From: Micromonospora cathayae
GTDB taxonomy: Bacteria; Actinomycetota; Actinomycetes; Mycobacteriales; Micromonosporaceae
Assembly (NCBI RefSeq): GCF_028993575.1
Contig: NZ_CP118615.1
Location: 1 to 64,000 of the forward strand
DNA: 64,000 nt
Reading direction: 5' to 3'
Shown: piece by piece, positions 44,240-52,691 of the stretch
Layout: every line of letters starts with the position of its first letter
How positions within the stretch are numbered: the stretch's first letter is position 1
The notes under the pieces: generated by a model
What the model was told of the DNA's origin: nothing
Databases searched by the model: none
What the model saw: only the letters and a program-made list of their open reading frames with translations
Made by a program: the position numbers and the translations under genes

Positions 44240-45175
44240 TCAGGAGGCGAGCAGCGCGAGCGCGTCGCGTACCTGGTCGTCGGAGCGGGCTAGGGCGTCC
44301 CGGGCCTCGGTGACGGCCGCCCCGGAGACCAGTGACACCAGGGCGGTCTTCAGGTCGCCGTCGGCCTCGTGCAGGGCCCGCCGGGAGAGTTCCTCACTGC
44401 ATCCGGTGGCCTCGACCAGAATGGTGATCATCCGACCGCGTAGTTTGGCGTTGGTCGCCACCACGTCGATCATGAGGTTCGAGTAGACCCGCCCGAGCCG
44501 GACCATGACCGCCGTGGAGAACGCGTTCAGCACCAGCTTCTGCGCGGTGCCCGCCTTCATCCGGGTCGACCCGGTGATCACCTCCGGGCCGGTGTCCACC
44601 CCGATGAACACGTCCACCTCCCGGGCGGCCTCGGCCTCCGGGTTGGCGCAGAGCAGCACCGTCGCGGCCTGCCGGGCCCGGGACGCGGCCAGCGCCCCGA
44701 GAACGTACGGGGTGCGCCCGCTGGCGGCCAGCCCGACCACCACGTCACCGGCGCCCACGCAGTCGGTCGCCTCGGCGGCACCGGCCCGGTGGTCGTCCTC
44801 GGCGTCCTCCACCGCCTGCCACATCGCGTCCCGGCCACCGGCGACGTGCGCGCAGAACCAGTGCCGGGGCGAGTTGAAGGTGGGGATCAGCTCGACCGCG
44901 TCGAGCACCCCGAGCCGGCCGGAGGTGCCCGCGCCGAAGTAGTGCACCCGCCGGCCGGCCCGCAGCGCGGTCACCGCGAGGTCCACCGCGGCGGCGGTCT
45001 GGTCGAGCACCCCGGCGACGGCCGCCGGCACCCGGCGGTCCGCGTCGTTGATGACGGTGAGCATGTCCCGGGTCGACAGCAGATCGAGGTCGGCGCTGAG
45101 CGGGTTGCGTAGCTCGGTGGGCGCGCCGACGCGGACCACCGGCCGGACCTCGGAGGGCACCTGGTCGGTCGTCAT
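44240..45175 (-). CDS. murQ: N-acetylmuramic acid 6-phosphate etherase
   Basis: 311 aa. It cleaves the lactyl ether of MurNAc-6-phosphate to GlcNAc-6-phosphate and lactate in peptidoglycan recycling. The SIS domain (~50-215) has YFGAGTSGRLGVLDA, LIPTFNSP, the catalytic-Glu stretch VEDAEDDHRAG, GLAASGRTPYV and GSTRMKAGTAQKLVLNAFST. The C-terminal UBA-like helices follow (SEELSRRALHEADGDLKTAL). It overlaps the RpiR regulator stop by four bases (ATGA) and is thus co-expressed with it. Confidence 0.95.
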   Translation of the reverse strand: MTTDQVPSEVRPVVRVGAPTELRNPLSADLDLLSTRDMLTVINDADRRVPAAVAGVLDQTAAAVDLAVTALRAGRRVHYFGAGTSGRLGVLDAVELIPTFNSPRHWFCAHVAGGRDAMWQAVEDAEDDHRAGAAEATDCVGAGDVVVGLAASGRTPYVLGALAASRARQAATVLLCANPEAEAAREVDVFIGVDTGPEVITGSTRMKAGTAQKLVLNAFSTAVMVRLGRVYSNLMIDVVATNAKLRGRMITILVEATGCSEELSRRALHEADGDLKTALVSLVSGAAVTEARDALARSDDQVRDALALLAS

Positions 45176-46140
45176 CCCCGCCTCCGGCTGGCACCGACCC
45201 GGTGCGACTTGACCGCCTCGGCGGTGACCTCGAGGGCCTTGCGGGCCCGGGCCCGGTTGCGGGCGGCCACCCCGACGAAGAGGCAGTCGACCACGGTGAG
45301 CTGGGCGAGCCGGCTGGCCATCGCCCCGGACCGGTACGTCGTCTCGCGGGCCGCCGTGGTCAGCACGAAGTCGGCGCCCTCGGCGATCGGCGAGCGGGGG
45401 TAGTTGGTGAGGGCGACGGTGAGCGCGCCCCGGGCGCGGGCCTGCTCCAGCACCTCGATCACGTCGGAGGTGGTGCCGGTGTGTGAGATGCCGACCGCCA
45501 CGTCGCCCTTGCCGAGCAGGGCGGCCGAGGTGAGCGCGGTGTGCACGTCGGGGAAGTAGAAGGCGGTGCGACCGATCCGGTGCAGCTTCTGCTGGAAGTC
45601 GGAGGCGACGAAGCCGCTCGCCCCGGCACCGTAGATGTCGATGCGGCCGGCGTGCGAGATGGCCTCCACCACCTGCTCGCAGACCGCCGGGTCGAGCTGT
45701 TCGGCCGTCTCCTCCACCGCGCGGGCGTCGTTGAAGGCGATGGTGGCGATGATCTGCGCGAGGTCCGCCCCGGGCGGGATGTCGCCACCGACCACCCGGG
45801 CGTCCGGCGGCTCGATCCGGCGCGCCGCCTCGGCGGCGAGCCGGATCCGCAGCTGCGGGTAGCCGTCCATGCCGACGGAGCGGCAGAACCGGATCACGGT
45901 CGCCTCCGAGGTCTCGGCGGCGGTGGCGAGGTCGGTGATGGTCCGGCGGGCGGCGTCGGCCGGGTTGGCGACGACCAGTCGGGCGACGCGTTGCTCGGCC
46001 GGGGAGAGCGACGGGAGCAGGCCGCTGATGTGGACGATCAGGCCGCCGGTCTCGTGACTCTGGCTCACCGAACCGCCCGGCTCGTTTCTCGCCGAGCCGA
46101 CAGGCTCGCTCCTCGCGGAAATCTTCGGACTCTTCGCCAC
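45172..46140 (-). CDS. MurR/RpiR-family transcriptional regulator
   Basis: 322 aa from a GTG. The N-terminal 30 residues are low-complexity; the RpiR helix-turn-helix is at about 40-110 (LSPAEQRVARLVVANP, ITDLATAAETSEATVIRFCRSVG). A SIS sugar-phosphate domain is at ~150-280 (IYGAGASGFVASDFQQKL, VGISHTGTTSDVIE). It probably represses its own operon until MurNAc-6-P or a related sugar phosphate binds. A perfect palindrome sits immediately upstream of its start. Confidence 0.92.
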   Translation of the reverse strand: MAKSPKISARSEPVGSARNEPGGSVSQSHETGGLIVHISGLLPSLSPAEQRVARLVVANPADAARRTITDLATAAETSEATVIRFCRSVGMDGYPQLRIRLAAEAARRIEPPDARVVGGDIPPGADLAQIIATIAFNDARAVEETAEQLDPAVCEQVVEAISHAGRIDIYGAGASGFVASDFQQKLHRIGRTAFYFPDVHTALTSAALLGKGDVAVGISHTGTTSDVIEVLEQARARGALTVALTNYPRSPIAEGADFVLTTAARETTYRSGAMASRLAQLTVVDCLFVGVAARNRARARKALEVTAEAVKSHRVGASRRRG

Positions 46141-46141
46141 G

Positions 46142-46160
46142 GATGAAACTTACTTTCATC
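46142..46160. promoter_or_regulatory. RpiR operator palindrome
   Basis: GATGAAA-CTTAC-TTTCATC is a perfect 7-5-7 inverted repeat that begins 2 bp upstream of the regulator's start. The half-site TGAAA/TTTCA and position fit autoregulation by the RpiR protein; binding is inferred. Confidence 0.7.
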
Positions 46161-46244
46161 AGGCGTAGGCGTCAACCACGATCCGGCTTATCGGGAAAAG
46201 TACCCTCGAGCGGGTTACCCCCGAGCGGCGAGCGGATTACCCCG

Positions 46245-47246
46245 CTAGCTGGCAGCGTGCCATTCCCGAAGGATCCTCGCCTCCTCCGCCGGGTCGAGAC
46301 CGCCCTGCTTGACGGCCCCGGGAGACTCCGTCATCCAGGCCAGGGTCGCCCGCGCACTCTCCGCCACCGGCCGGGTGACCAGCCCCGATCCGAGCGCCGG
46401 ACGGGCGTCCCGGTCCAGCAGCCCACCGAACCCGCTGTCGCCGGTCCAGAGCGGCAGGGAACCCACCCCCGACCACGGTCGGACCTCCCGGGCCAGGAGG
46501 AACTCGTCCGGCACCCAGGTCAGGGCCGGACCGGGCGCACCGACCCCGACCGCGACGTCACGCAGCACCGCCTCCAGCGGCTGCGCCGCGCCGATGCCGT
46601 CGTAGGTGCCGGTCAGACCGGTCGCGGCGGCGTGCAGCAGCCAGGCCGCCAGGTCCGCCACGTCGACCACCTGCACCGGCACGTCCGGCCGACCGGGCGC
46701 CAGCACCTCGCCGCCGGCGGCCAGCCGGCGCACCCAGTACGGGAAGCGGTCGCTGGGGTCCTCGGGGCCGATGATCAGCCCGGCCCGGCAGACGAAGAGT
46801 CGTTCGAACGCCTGCGCGTACTCCCGTTCGATGCTGACCTTCAGCTCGCCGTACAGCTCGAAGTTCGGCCCGGGTGCCACCACCTCGGCCGGGGCCGGGG
46901 GCAGCAGCGGGGTGTCGGCCACCGTGCCGCCGGGCGGGACCGCCAGCGGGTACACCGAGATGCTGGAGACGAAGCCGACGTGGCCGACCCGGTCGGCCAG
47001 GGATGCCACCGCGTGCCGGGCGTGGTCGAGCCGACGGGTCACGTCGATCATCGCGTCGAACCGCTCCCCGTCGAGCGGGGCGAGCCCGGCCGGGTGGTCG
47101 CGGTCCACGGCGACGAAGCGGACGCCCGGCACCGGCCGGCCGGAGACGGCCCGGGCGGCGCAGGTGACGTCGTGTCCCTGGGCGTGGGCGAGCCGGGCCA
47201 CCGCCCGGCCGAGGAACTGGGTACCACCGAGAATGAGCAGTCGCAT
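46245..47246 (-). CDS. NAD-dependent epimerase/reductase
   Basis: 333 aa. The N-terminus MRLLILGGTQFLGRAVA has the GGTxFLG Rossmann loop. Later FVSSISVYPLAVP and ELYGELKVSIEREYAQAF give the strand with Ser and the Y-x3-K active pair. VVDVADLAAWLLHAAATG and WVPDEFLLAREV are typical of the atypical extended SDR group seen in actinomycetes. The substrate is unknown. It is the intact paralogue of the frameshifted gene at 2996-4032. Confidence 0.88.
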   Translation of the reverse strand: MRLLILGGTQFLGRAVARLAHAQGHDVTCAARAVSGRPVPGVRFVAVDRDHPAGLAPLDGERFDAMIDVTRRLDHARHAVASLADRVGHVGFVSSISVYPLAVPPGGTVADTPLLPPAPAEVVAPGPNFELYGELKVSIEREYAQAFERLFVCRAGLIIGPEDPSDRFPYWVRRLAAGGEVLAPGRPDVPVQVVDVADLAAWLLHAAATGLTGTYDGIGAAQPLEAVLRDVAVGVGAPGPALTWVPDEFLLAREVRPWSGVGSLPLWTGDSGFGGLLDRDARPALGSGLVTRPVAESARATLAWMTESPGAVKQGGLDPAEEARILREWHAAS

Positions 47247-47358
47247 GGCGACGATGCTCGACCGGGCGGGAGCGGCTGACCAGTCTGGTTAGCCCTGGGC
47301 AGAAGCGTTACGCCGTGAGCGCAACCGTGTCCACGACGCTGGCGCTAGCGTGTGCCGC

Positions 47359-48039
47359 ATGGCGGAGCGGAGCGTACTGGTGACCGGCGGCACGGGTGGG
47401 TTGGGCGGCGCGGTGACCGCGGCGTTCGTCGCGGCGGGCTGGCGGGTGGTGGTGGCCGACCGGCATCCCACCGGCCCCGGCGACGGGCCGACGGTGGTCA
47501 CGGTGGACCTCACCGATCCGGCCGGGGCGGACCGGGCGGTGGCGGTGGCGGCGGGCGACCCGGGTGCGCCGTTGCGGGCGGTGGTCAACCTGGTCGGCGG
47601 GTACGCCAGCGGTGGGCTGGTGCACGAGACGCCGGTCGAGGACTTCGACCGGATGCTCACCCTGAACCTCCGTCCCACGTACCTGGTCACCCGGGCGGCG
47701 CTGCCCGCGCTGACGGCGGCCGGGGGCGGCGCGGTGGTCTGCGTGTCGGCGCGGGCCGCGCTCGCGCCCTTCCCCGGGGTGGCCGGATACGTCACCGCCA
47801 AGGCCGCCGTGCTGGCCTTCGCCAACGCGGTCGCGGTGGAGTACCGGCACGCCGGGGTGCGCTGCAACACCGTGCTGCCGAGCGTGATCGACACCCCGGC
47901 CAACCGGGCCGCCCAGCCGGACGCCGACCACGGTCGCTGGGTCGACCCGGCCGAGATCGCGTCCGTGGTGCGGTTCCTGGCCGGTGACGAGTCCGCACCG
48001 ACCAGCGGGGCGGCCGTCCCGGTCTACGGCCGGGCCTGA
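47359..48039 (+). CDS. Short-chain dehydrogenase/reductase
   Basis: 226 aa from the ATG at 47359. The cofactor site is VTGGTGGLGGAV (TGxxxGxG), NLVGGYASGG matches the NAG-type strand and YVTAK the catalytic Tyr and Lys, with Ser in CVSARAAL. DTPANRAA follows, as in classical SDRs. The substrate is unknown. It is divergent from the epimerase gene, with 112 bp between starts. Confidence 0.9.
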   Translation: MAERSVLVTGGTGGLGGAVTAAFVAAGWRVVVADRHPTGPGDGPTVVTVDLTDPAGADRAVAVAAGDPGAPLRAVVNLVGGYASGGLVHETPVEDFDRMLTLNLRPTYLVTRAALPALTAAGGGAVVCVSARAALAPFPGVAGYVTAKAAVLAFANAVAVEYRHAGVRCNTVLPSVIDTPANRAAQPDADHGRWVDPAEIASVVRFLAGDESAPTSGAAVPVYGRA

Positions 48040-48202
48040 CCCGGCCCATCGGCGCCCGGGAACGGCCGGCCCACGGACGACCGGGAACGGCCGACGGGAC
48101 GACGGGACGACGGGACGGTGACACGGCGGACCGGCCCGATGGCCGGCGCGTCCTGGAGACGACCGGCGGGCAGCGGGACGGCCGGGGCGGGCTGCCGGGT
48201 GG

Positions 48203-48988
48203 TCAGGAGTGCGCGGGGGCGGCCGGGCGGGTCGGGGTGGGTCGGCGGGGGGTGAGCAGCCGGGTCCGGGGCACGCTCGGCCCGGTCGGCACGCTCGGCC
48301 CGGTCGCCGGCAGCCAGGCGGTCAGGTGCGCGCGGATCTCACGGGCCACCTCGTCGGGCGTCCGGTTCGCGTCGATCAGCACGAAGGTGGAAAACTCCGG
48401 CAGCGACCGGTACGCCGCGTCGGCGGCCACCAGGTAGCCGATCGGCTCGTGGTCGGTGCCGCGCCGCTCGATCCGCTGGTACGCCTCGGTCGGGTCCACC
48501 GCCAGCAGGAAGGTGATCTGCGGCGGCGGGAAGAGCCGGTACGCGAACCGGGCCGACCGTTCGCCGCGTCCGCCGCCGTGCGCCCGGATGCTGGCGTACT
48601 GGCAGACGGCGTACCGGTCCATCACCGCCGTCCGGCCGGTGAGCAGCGCGCCGAGCAGGGCCCGCGCGATGGCGAGCCAGCGCAGCACCGACTCGACGGC
48701 CAGCATGCCCCGGCGGCCGAGCAGCCCCTGGGCGTCCCGCCGGCCGAGCCGCTGGGCGAGCCGGCCGAGCCAGGCCCGTCCGCCGGCGTTGCGGTGGTAG
48801 GTGGCCGGCAGCCCGGCCAGGGTGAGGGCGTCGGCGAGCCGGTGCGCCTGGGTCGTCTTGCCCGAGCCGTCGATGCCGATCAGAGCGACGGCGCGCAGCC
48901 GGGCCGTGCCGCGCCGCGCCCGCAGTGATCTGGCCACCCTGCCGAGGATATCCGACGAGCGCTTCACATGTAGGTAGCCTACGGTCAA
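48203..48988 (-). CDS. Thymidylate-kinase-like P-loop protein
   Basis: Up to 261 aa. P-loop IGIDGSGKTTQAHRLADAL at ~38-56, AVMDRYAVCQYASIRAHG (the DR(Y) motif of dTMP kinases) and FLLAVDPTEAYQRIERRG-type lid. The ~45-residue C-terminal tail is Pro/Thr/Arg-rich. Such proteins phosphorylate dTMP or other nucleotides or sugars; this one is more divergent than a housekeeping Tmk. The start is uncertain: TTG 48988, GTG 48967 and GTG 48937 are all in frame and none has a clear Shine-Dalgarno. Given a palindrome at 48970-48982, a downstream start is likely. Confidence 0.75.
   Translation of the reverse strand: MTVGYLHVKRSSDILGRVARSLRARRGTARLRAVALIGIDGSGKTTQAHRLADALTLAGLPATYHRNAGGRAWLGRLAQRLGRRDAQGLLGRRGMLAVESVLRWLAIARALLGALLTGRTAVMDRYAVCQYASIRAHGGGRGERSARFAYRLFPPPQITFLLAVDPTEAYQRIERRGTDHEPIGYLVAADAAYRSLPEFSTFVLIDANRTPDEVAREIRAHLTAWLPATGPSVPTGPSVPRTRLLTPRRPTPTRPAAPAHS
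48970..48982. promoter_or_regulatory. Short palindrome between divergent genes
   Basis: GTAGG-TAG-CCTAC is a perfect inverted repeat in the gap between the kinase-like gene (-) and the nucleotidyltransferase gene (+). It may be an operator; no factor is known. Confidence 0.35.
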
Positions 48989-49121
48989 AGACCACCATGA
49001 GATGCTTCATCCGTACATTTCGCTCGGAGCCCGCGTCGGTGACAGGTGTGGCCGATCGGAATGCCGGGTACGCAACTTCATTGCGACCGCCCGTCCGCCC
49101 ACCGACCCAGGGGAGACTTCG

Positions 49122-49706
49122 ATGGCCCAAAACGGGGACGCCAGCCTGTTGCACACCCTCAAGCGGGTCGCCGCCGTGCTCAAGCAGTCCGACATCCCCT
49201 TCGCCCTCGGCGGCAGCTTCGCCGTCTACGCCCACGGCGGGCACTCCAGCGAGCACGACGTCGACTTCCTGATCCGGCACGAGGACGTGGACGCCGCCCT
49301 GGACGCGCTGGTGGCCGAGGGCTTCACCGCCGAGCGTCCCCCGGAGGACTGGCTGGTCAAGGTCTACGACGACGGGCGGATGGTCGACCTCATCCACCGG
49401 CCGATCGAGACCCCGGTGACCCAGGAGACCTTCGCCGACACCGTGGTCCGGCCGGTCGACGCGATCCACATGCCGGTGCTGTCGGCCACCCAACTGATGG
49501 TGCACAAGCTGCTCAGCTTCTCCCAGCACTACTGCGACTTCGCCCGGGGGCTGCCCCTGGCCCGCTCGCTGCGGGAGCAGATCGACTGGGAACGGGTACG
49601 GAAGGAGACCCAGCACTCCCCGTACGCCGAGGCGTTCCTGGTGCTGCTGGACCGACTCGACGTGGTGCCGGACTCCGGCACCCCGGAAGGAAGGGAGCAA
49701 CCGTGA
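49122..49706 (+). CDS. Nucleotidyltransferase-fold protein (MNT-type)
   Basis: 194 aa, ATG with GGGGAGA upstream. FALGGSFAVYAHGGHSSEHDVDFLI is the NTase core (G-G/S helix and the D-x-D metal pair), followed by GRMVDLIHRP, which supplies the third acidic residue. Similar small proteins are nucleotidyltransferase-like enzymes or toxin/antitoxin components. The next gene starts at the GTG overlapping its stop. Confidence 0.75.
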   Translation: MAQNGDASLLHTLKRVAAVLKQSDIPFALGGSFAVYAHGGHSSEHDVDFLIRHEDVDAALDALVAEGFTAERPPEDWLVKVYDDGRMVDLIHRPIETPVTQETFADTVVRPVDAIHMPVLSATQLMVHKLLSFSQHYCDFARGLPLARSLREQIDWERVRKETQHSPYAEAFLVLLDRLDVVPDSGTPEGREQP

Positions 49707-49978
49707 CCGAGCACCTCAGGGCGGCCACCGGACCGCCGGACGAGTACGTCGAGGCCGAGATCCAGCGGCTGCTGACCGAGGACCCGGCCGTCGCCGAGCA
49801 GGGCATCACCGTGGTCCGCCGGGAGCACGGCCTGGTCCTGTACGGCGAGGTGGAGAGCCCGCACCGCCGGGACGAGATCCTGCGCCGGGTCACCGAGAAC
49901 TTCCCGGACGTCGCGGTGACCAACGACATCGGGGTGACCCGGGCCCAGGCCCCGACGGGCTTCGAGGAACTGCCGTGA
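49703..49978 (+). CDS. BON-domain-like protein
   Basis: 91 aa from a GTG, overlapping the previous stop. VEAEIQRLLTEDPAVAEQGI, VVRREHGLVLYGEVESPHRRDEILRRV and VAVTNDIGV make one BON domain (alpha-beta-alpha-beta-beta, phospholipid- or ligand-binding). There is no signal peptide. Third of a compact + strand cluster with the metallophosphoesterase. Confidence 0.8.
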   Translation: MTEHLRAATGPPDEYVEAEIQRLLTEDPAVAEQGITVVRREHGLVLYGEVESPHRRDEILRRVTENFPDVAVTNDIGVTRAQAPTGFEELP

Positions 49979-49991
49979 GGGGGGTTACGTC

Positions 49992-50714
49992 ATGATCCGG
50001 ATCGCCGCGGTCGGCGACGTGCACGTCGACCAGGACGTGGTGGGCCGGTTCCGACCGGCGCTGGAGGAGCTGCCCGACTGCGCCGACGTCCTGCTGCTCG
50101 CCGGGGACCTGACCCGGCACGGCACGGAGAGCGAGGCGCACTGCGTCGCCAAGGAGTTCGGTGGGCTGGGCGTGCCGGTGGTCACCGTGCTCGGCAACCA
50201 CGACCACCAGTGCGACCAGGTGCCGCAGGTGGTCAAGGTGCTGGAGGACGCCGGCATCACCGTGCTGGAGGGCGACGGGACCGTGCTGGAGATCGATGGC
50301 CGACGACTCGGGGTGGCCGGGGTGAAGGGCTTCGGCGGCGGGTTCGCCGGCCGGTGCGCCAGCGACTTCGGTGAGCCGGAGATGAAGGCGTTCGTCCGTA
50401 CCACCACCGACAGCGCCGACCGGTTGGGCGCGGCGCTGCGCGGCCTGGACTGCGACGTCCTGGTGGCGCTGACCCACTACTCCCCCGTACCGGACACGCT
50501 GGCCGGGGAACCACCGGAGATCTACCCGTTCCTCGGGGCGTACCAGCTGGGTCAGGCGATCGACTCGGCGCCCACCGCGTTGGCGCTGCACGGGCACGCC
50601 CACGCCGGCAGCGAACGGGGCACCACGCCCGGCGGGGTACGGGTCCGCAACGTCGCGCACCCCGTCATCAAGCAGGCCTACAGCGTCTTCCACGTCGGCA
50701 ACCACGTCGACTGA
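49992..50714 (+). CDS. Metallophosphoesterase
   Basis: 240 aa. Dimetal motifs in order: GDVHVD (D-x-H), LAGDLTRHG (GD), LGNHDHQ (GNHD), ALTHYSP (the H strand) and LHGHAHAG (GHxH). A calcineurin-like phosphodiesterase of unknown substrate, possibly acting on a nucleotide made or used by the neighbouring nucleotidyltransferase; that link is only positional. Confidence 0.9.
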   Translation: MIRIAAVGDVHVDQDVVGRFRPALEELPDCADVLLLAGDLTRHGTESEAHCVAKEFGGLGVPVVTVLGNHDHQCDQVPQVVKVLEDAGITVLEGDGTVLEIDGRRLGVAGVKGFGGGFAGRCASDFGEPEMKAFVRTTTDSADRLGAALRGLDCDVLVALTHYSPVPDTLAGEPPEIYPFLGAYQLGQAIDSAPTALALHGHAHAGSERGTTPGGVRVRNVAHPVIKQAYSVFHVGNHVD

Positions 50715-50755
50715 GCCCAGGTTTCCCGAATCGACGCACCGGGTATTCAGCAGCC

Positions 50756-50899
50756 ATGGAGCTGATTCTCTGGATTCTCGCAGTCGTACTTGTGGTCGCC
50801 GGCATCCTCGCGCTGTTCCGCCGGCAGATCCTGTGGGGCGTCGTGCTCATCGTGGTGGGCCTGCTGGTCGGCCCAGGCGGGGTGAGCATCTTCAGTTGA
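50756..50899 (+). CDS. GPGG-motif small membrane protein
   Basis: 47 aa, ATG start. Two hydrophobic helices (ELILWILAVVLVVAGILALF, residues 2-21, and LWGVVLIVVGLLV, 26-38) are separated by the basic RRQ turn and followed by GPGGVSIFS, the GPGG signature of a small actinobacterial membrane family. Function unknown. Confidence 0.75.
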   Translation: MELILWILAVVLVVAGILALFRRQILWGVVLIVVGLLVGPGGVSIFS

Positions 50900-51044
50900 C
50901 GCCCGTTCCACCCGTCCCCCGAGGACCCGCCGGGGTCGTCGGATCCGAATCTCCGTCCTCCCAGACAGGAGCCCCGGACCCGACGACCCCGGCGTTCGCC
51001 GTGTGCGGGTTTGCCGGACCACCGGCCCGGGGACTTCTCCGGGC

Positions 51045-51536
51045 ATGACGACGACACACGACGTACGCCGCACGCACGGGGCGCGGACCTGGTGGGCCCT
51101 GCTCGGCTTCGGCGCGGCGGTGGTCGTCGCGGCCGGGATCGGCGTGCTCGGCGTGTCGGACACCTCCGGCGAGTACGCGAGTCTGCGCCAGCCGGCCTGG
51201 GCCCCGCCGTCGGCGCTGTTCGGCCCGGTCTGGTCGGTGCTGTACGCCATGATCGCCGTGGCCGGCTGGCTGGTCTGGCGGCGGGCCGGTTTCGGCCCGG
51301 CGCTGTGGGTCTGGACGGCGCAGCTGGTGCTGAACGCGATCTGGACCCCGATCTTCTTCGGCGCGGGCCGCTACGGGCTGGCCTTCGTCGACATCGTGGT
51401 GCTCTGGCTGCTGATCGCGGCCACCGTCGCGCTGTTCTGGCGGCTGTCCCGGCCGGCGGCGCTGCTGATGCTCCCCTACTGGGCGTGGGTGACCTTCGCC
51501 GCCGCCCTCAACCTCGCCATCTGGCGGATGAACTGA
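51045..51536 (+). CDS. TspO/MBR family protein
   Basis: 163 aa, five transmembrane helices. WAPPSALFGPVWSVLYAMIAVAGWLVW and WTAQLVLNAIWTPIFFGAGRYGLAFVDI are the TspO signature regions; PYWAWVTFAAALNLAIWRMN is the conserved end. The WAP-PxxxFGPVW motif binds porphyrins or sterols. It probably handles tetrapyrroles or stress signals at the membrane. ATG chosen over an upstream in-frame GTG. Confidence 0.93.
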   Translation: MTTTHDVRRTHGARTWWALLGFGAAVVVAAGIGVLGVSDTSGEYASLRQPAWAPPSALFGPVWSVLYAMIAVAGWLVWRRAGFGPALWVWTAQLVLNAIWTPIFFGAGRYGLAFVDIVVLWLLIAATVALFWRLSRPAALLMLPYWAWVTFAAALNLAIWRMN

Positions 51537-51555
51537 CACCGGGAGATCCGGCGGG

Positions 51556-51595
51556 GGCCGGCCCGGTGGCGGGGGCACTCGCCACCGGGCCGGCC
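51556..51595. terminator. Bidirectional terminator
   Basis: Perfect 16-bp stem GGCCGGCCCGGTGGCG / CGCCACCGGGCCGGCC with an 8-base loop between convergent tspO and the M23 peptidase gene. Confidence 0.8.
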
Positions 51596-51650
51596 GTCGG
51601 TGGTCCGCTGTCGGCTCAGCTCCGCCGGCAGTGGACCGTCCCGCGCCCGT

Positions 51651-52427
51651 TCAGCAGCGCGGTACGTTCGGGATGAAGCCGTCGTAGCCGGTGTAGACGT
51701 AGGCGTCGGCGATGTACCGGCCGGAGCCGATCCTGTCCCAGATGTTGCTGGTGCCGTAGGTGCCGGTGACGCTGGTACCGGTGGTCTGGCACTGGATGGT
51801 CACCCGGGTGCCGTCGGCGACGGTACCCACCGCGGTGTAGCCGGTGCCCGGCCCGGAGCGGACGGTCAGCGCGGTGCCGCTGGTGTTGACCGTGCCGTTG
51901 CCGGTCGAGCTGGAGCAGCCGTTGTCGCTGGTGTACGTCTTGGTGCCCCAGTACAGCGCCAGCGCCCCGTTGAACCGGATCTGGATGTCGCTGCCGTTGA
52001 GCCGCTGCTCGTAGTGCAGGTGCGGCCCGGTGGAGCCGCCGGTGCTGCCGACGTATCCGATCACGGTGCCGTACCCGACGGACTGGCCGACCGAGACGTT
52101 GAAGCCGTTGAGGTGCGCGTAATAGGTGTGGTATCCGCCGCTGTGGGCGATCCGGACGTACTTGCCGTAGCTGGTACCGCCCAGGTCGGTGACCCGGTCG
52201 ACGGTGCCGGGGGCACTGGCGACCACCGGGTCGCCGAGGTCGTCGGTGCGGTTGAAGTCGATCGAGTACGGCGGGCTGTGGTTGGTGCGGGTCTGACCGG
52301 ACCAGGACTGACCGCACTTGAACGGCACCTTGAAGGTGGGGGCCGCCATCGCCGGCGACGCCGGCACCAGCGCCATCGCGGTCAGCAGTCCCGCTGCCGC
52401 CACCAGGCCGAGCAACCGTCTGCGCAT
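51651..52427 (-). CDS. Secreted M23 (LytM) peptidase with SH3-type tail
   Basis: 258 aa from the ATG at 52427 (AGGAGG upstream). Signal peptide ~1-28 (MRRRLLGLVAAAGLL ... AMAAP). LytM domain with NHSPPYSIDFNR and HLHYEQ (HxH). After residue ~180, a SH3b-like domain: GTALTVRSGPGTGYTAVGTVADGTRVT, a signature of wall targeting. It is a paralogue of the 171-aa enzyme at 14082-14597, which has no such tail. It shares the upstream region with the divergent sugar operon. Confidence 0.9.
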   Translation of the reverse strand: MRRRLLGLVAAAGLLTAMALVPASPAMAAPTFKVPFKCGQSWSGQTRTNHSPPYSIDFNRTDDLGDPVVASAPGTVDRVTDLGGTSYGKYVRIAHSGGYHTYYAHLNGFNVSVGQSVGYGTVIGYVGSTGGSTGPHLHYEQRLNGSDIQIRFNGALALYWGTKTYTSDNGCSSSTGNGTVNTSGTALTVRSGPGTGYTAVGTVADGTRVTIQCQTTGTSVTGTYGTSNIWDRIGSGRYIADAYVYTGYDGFIPNVPRC

Positions 52428-52444
52428 CCAGATCCTCCTATGTT

Positions 52445-52454
52445 GAAAGCTTTC
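52445..52454. promoter_or_regulatory. Palindrome upstream of the M23 gene
   Basis: GAAAGCTTTC is a perfect 10-bp palindrome with LacI-like symmetry, ~18 bp upstream of the M23 peptidase start. It is AT-richer than the LacI site at 52608 and could be bound by another LacI-family member. Confidence 0.4.
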
Positions 52455-52607
52455 CATGCCTAGCTGTCAGGGTGGCAGAAAACTCCATCTGTCGAAAGAG
52501 ATCGATTGGATCTTCCAGGTTTCCTCGAGTGGGAGCGCGCCCAGGTAAAGGTGAGAGTTTCTGGATTGTTACTCGCTCGTGTCCGATACGGGCTGGACCA
52601 GCGTAGA

Positions 52608-52621
52608 TGCAAGCGCTTACA
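52608..52621. promoter_or_regulatory. LacI-family operator upstream of the alpha-glucoside operon
   Basis: TGCAAGCGCTTACA contains the core GCAAGCGCTTAC with the central CG typical of LacI/GalR binding sites. It lies ~71 bp before the substrate-binding-protein gene. The LacI-type regulator in the operon (56198) is the expected ligand. Confidence 0.65.
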
Positions 52622-52691
52622 TGTGTTGACGCCCAATCGGTTCGGCGAGGTCACCAGATGACGACCGCGCCACCTAGAGAAGGAGGACGGC

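Noticed and set aside
52445..52454. Second LacI site for the glucoside operon
   Set aside because: The core lacks the central CG and lies at the M23 gene's start; listed only as a weak palindrome.
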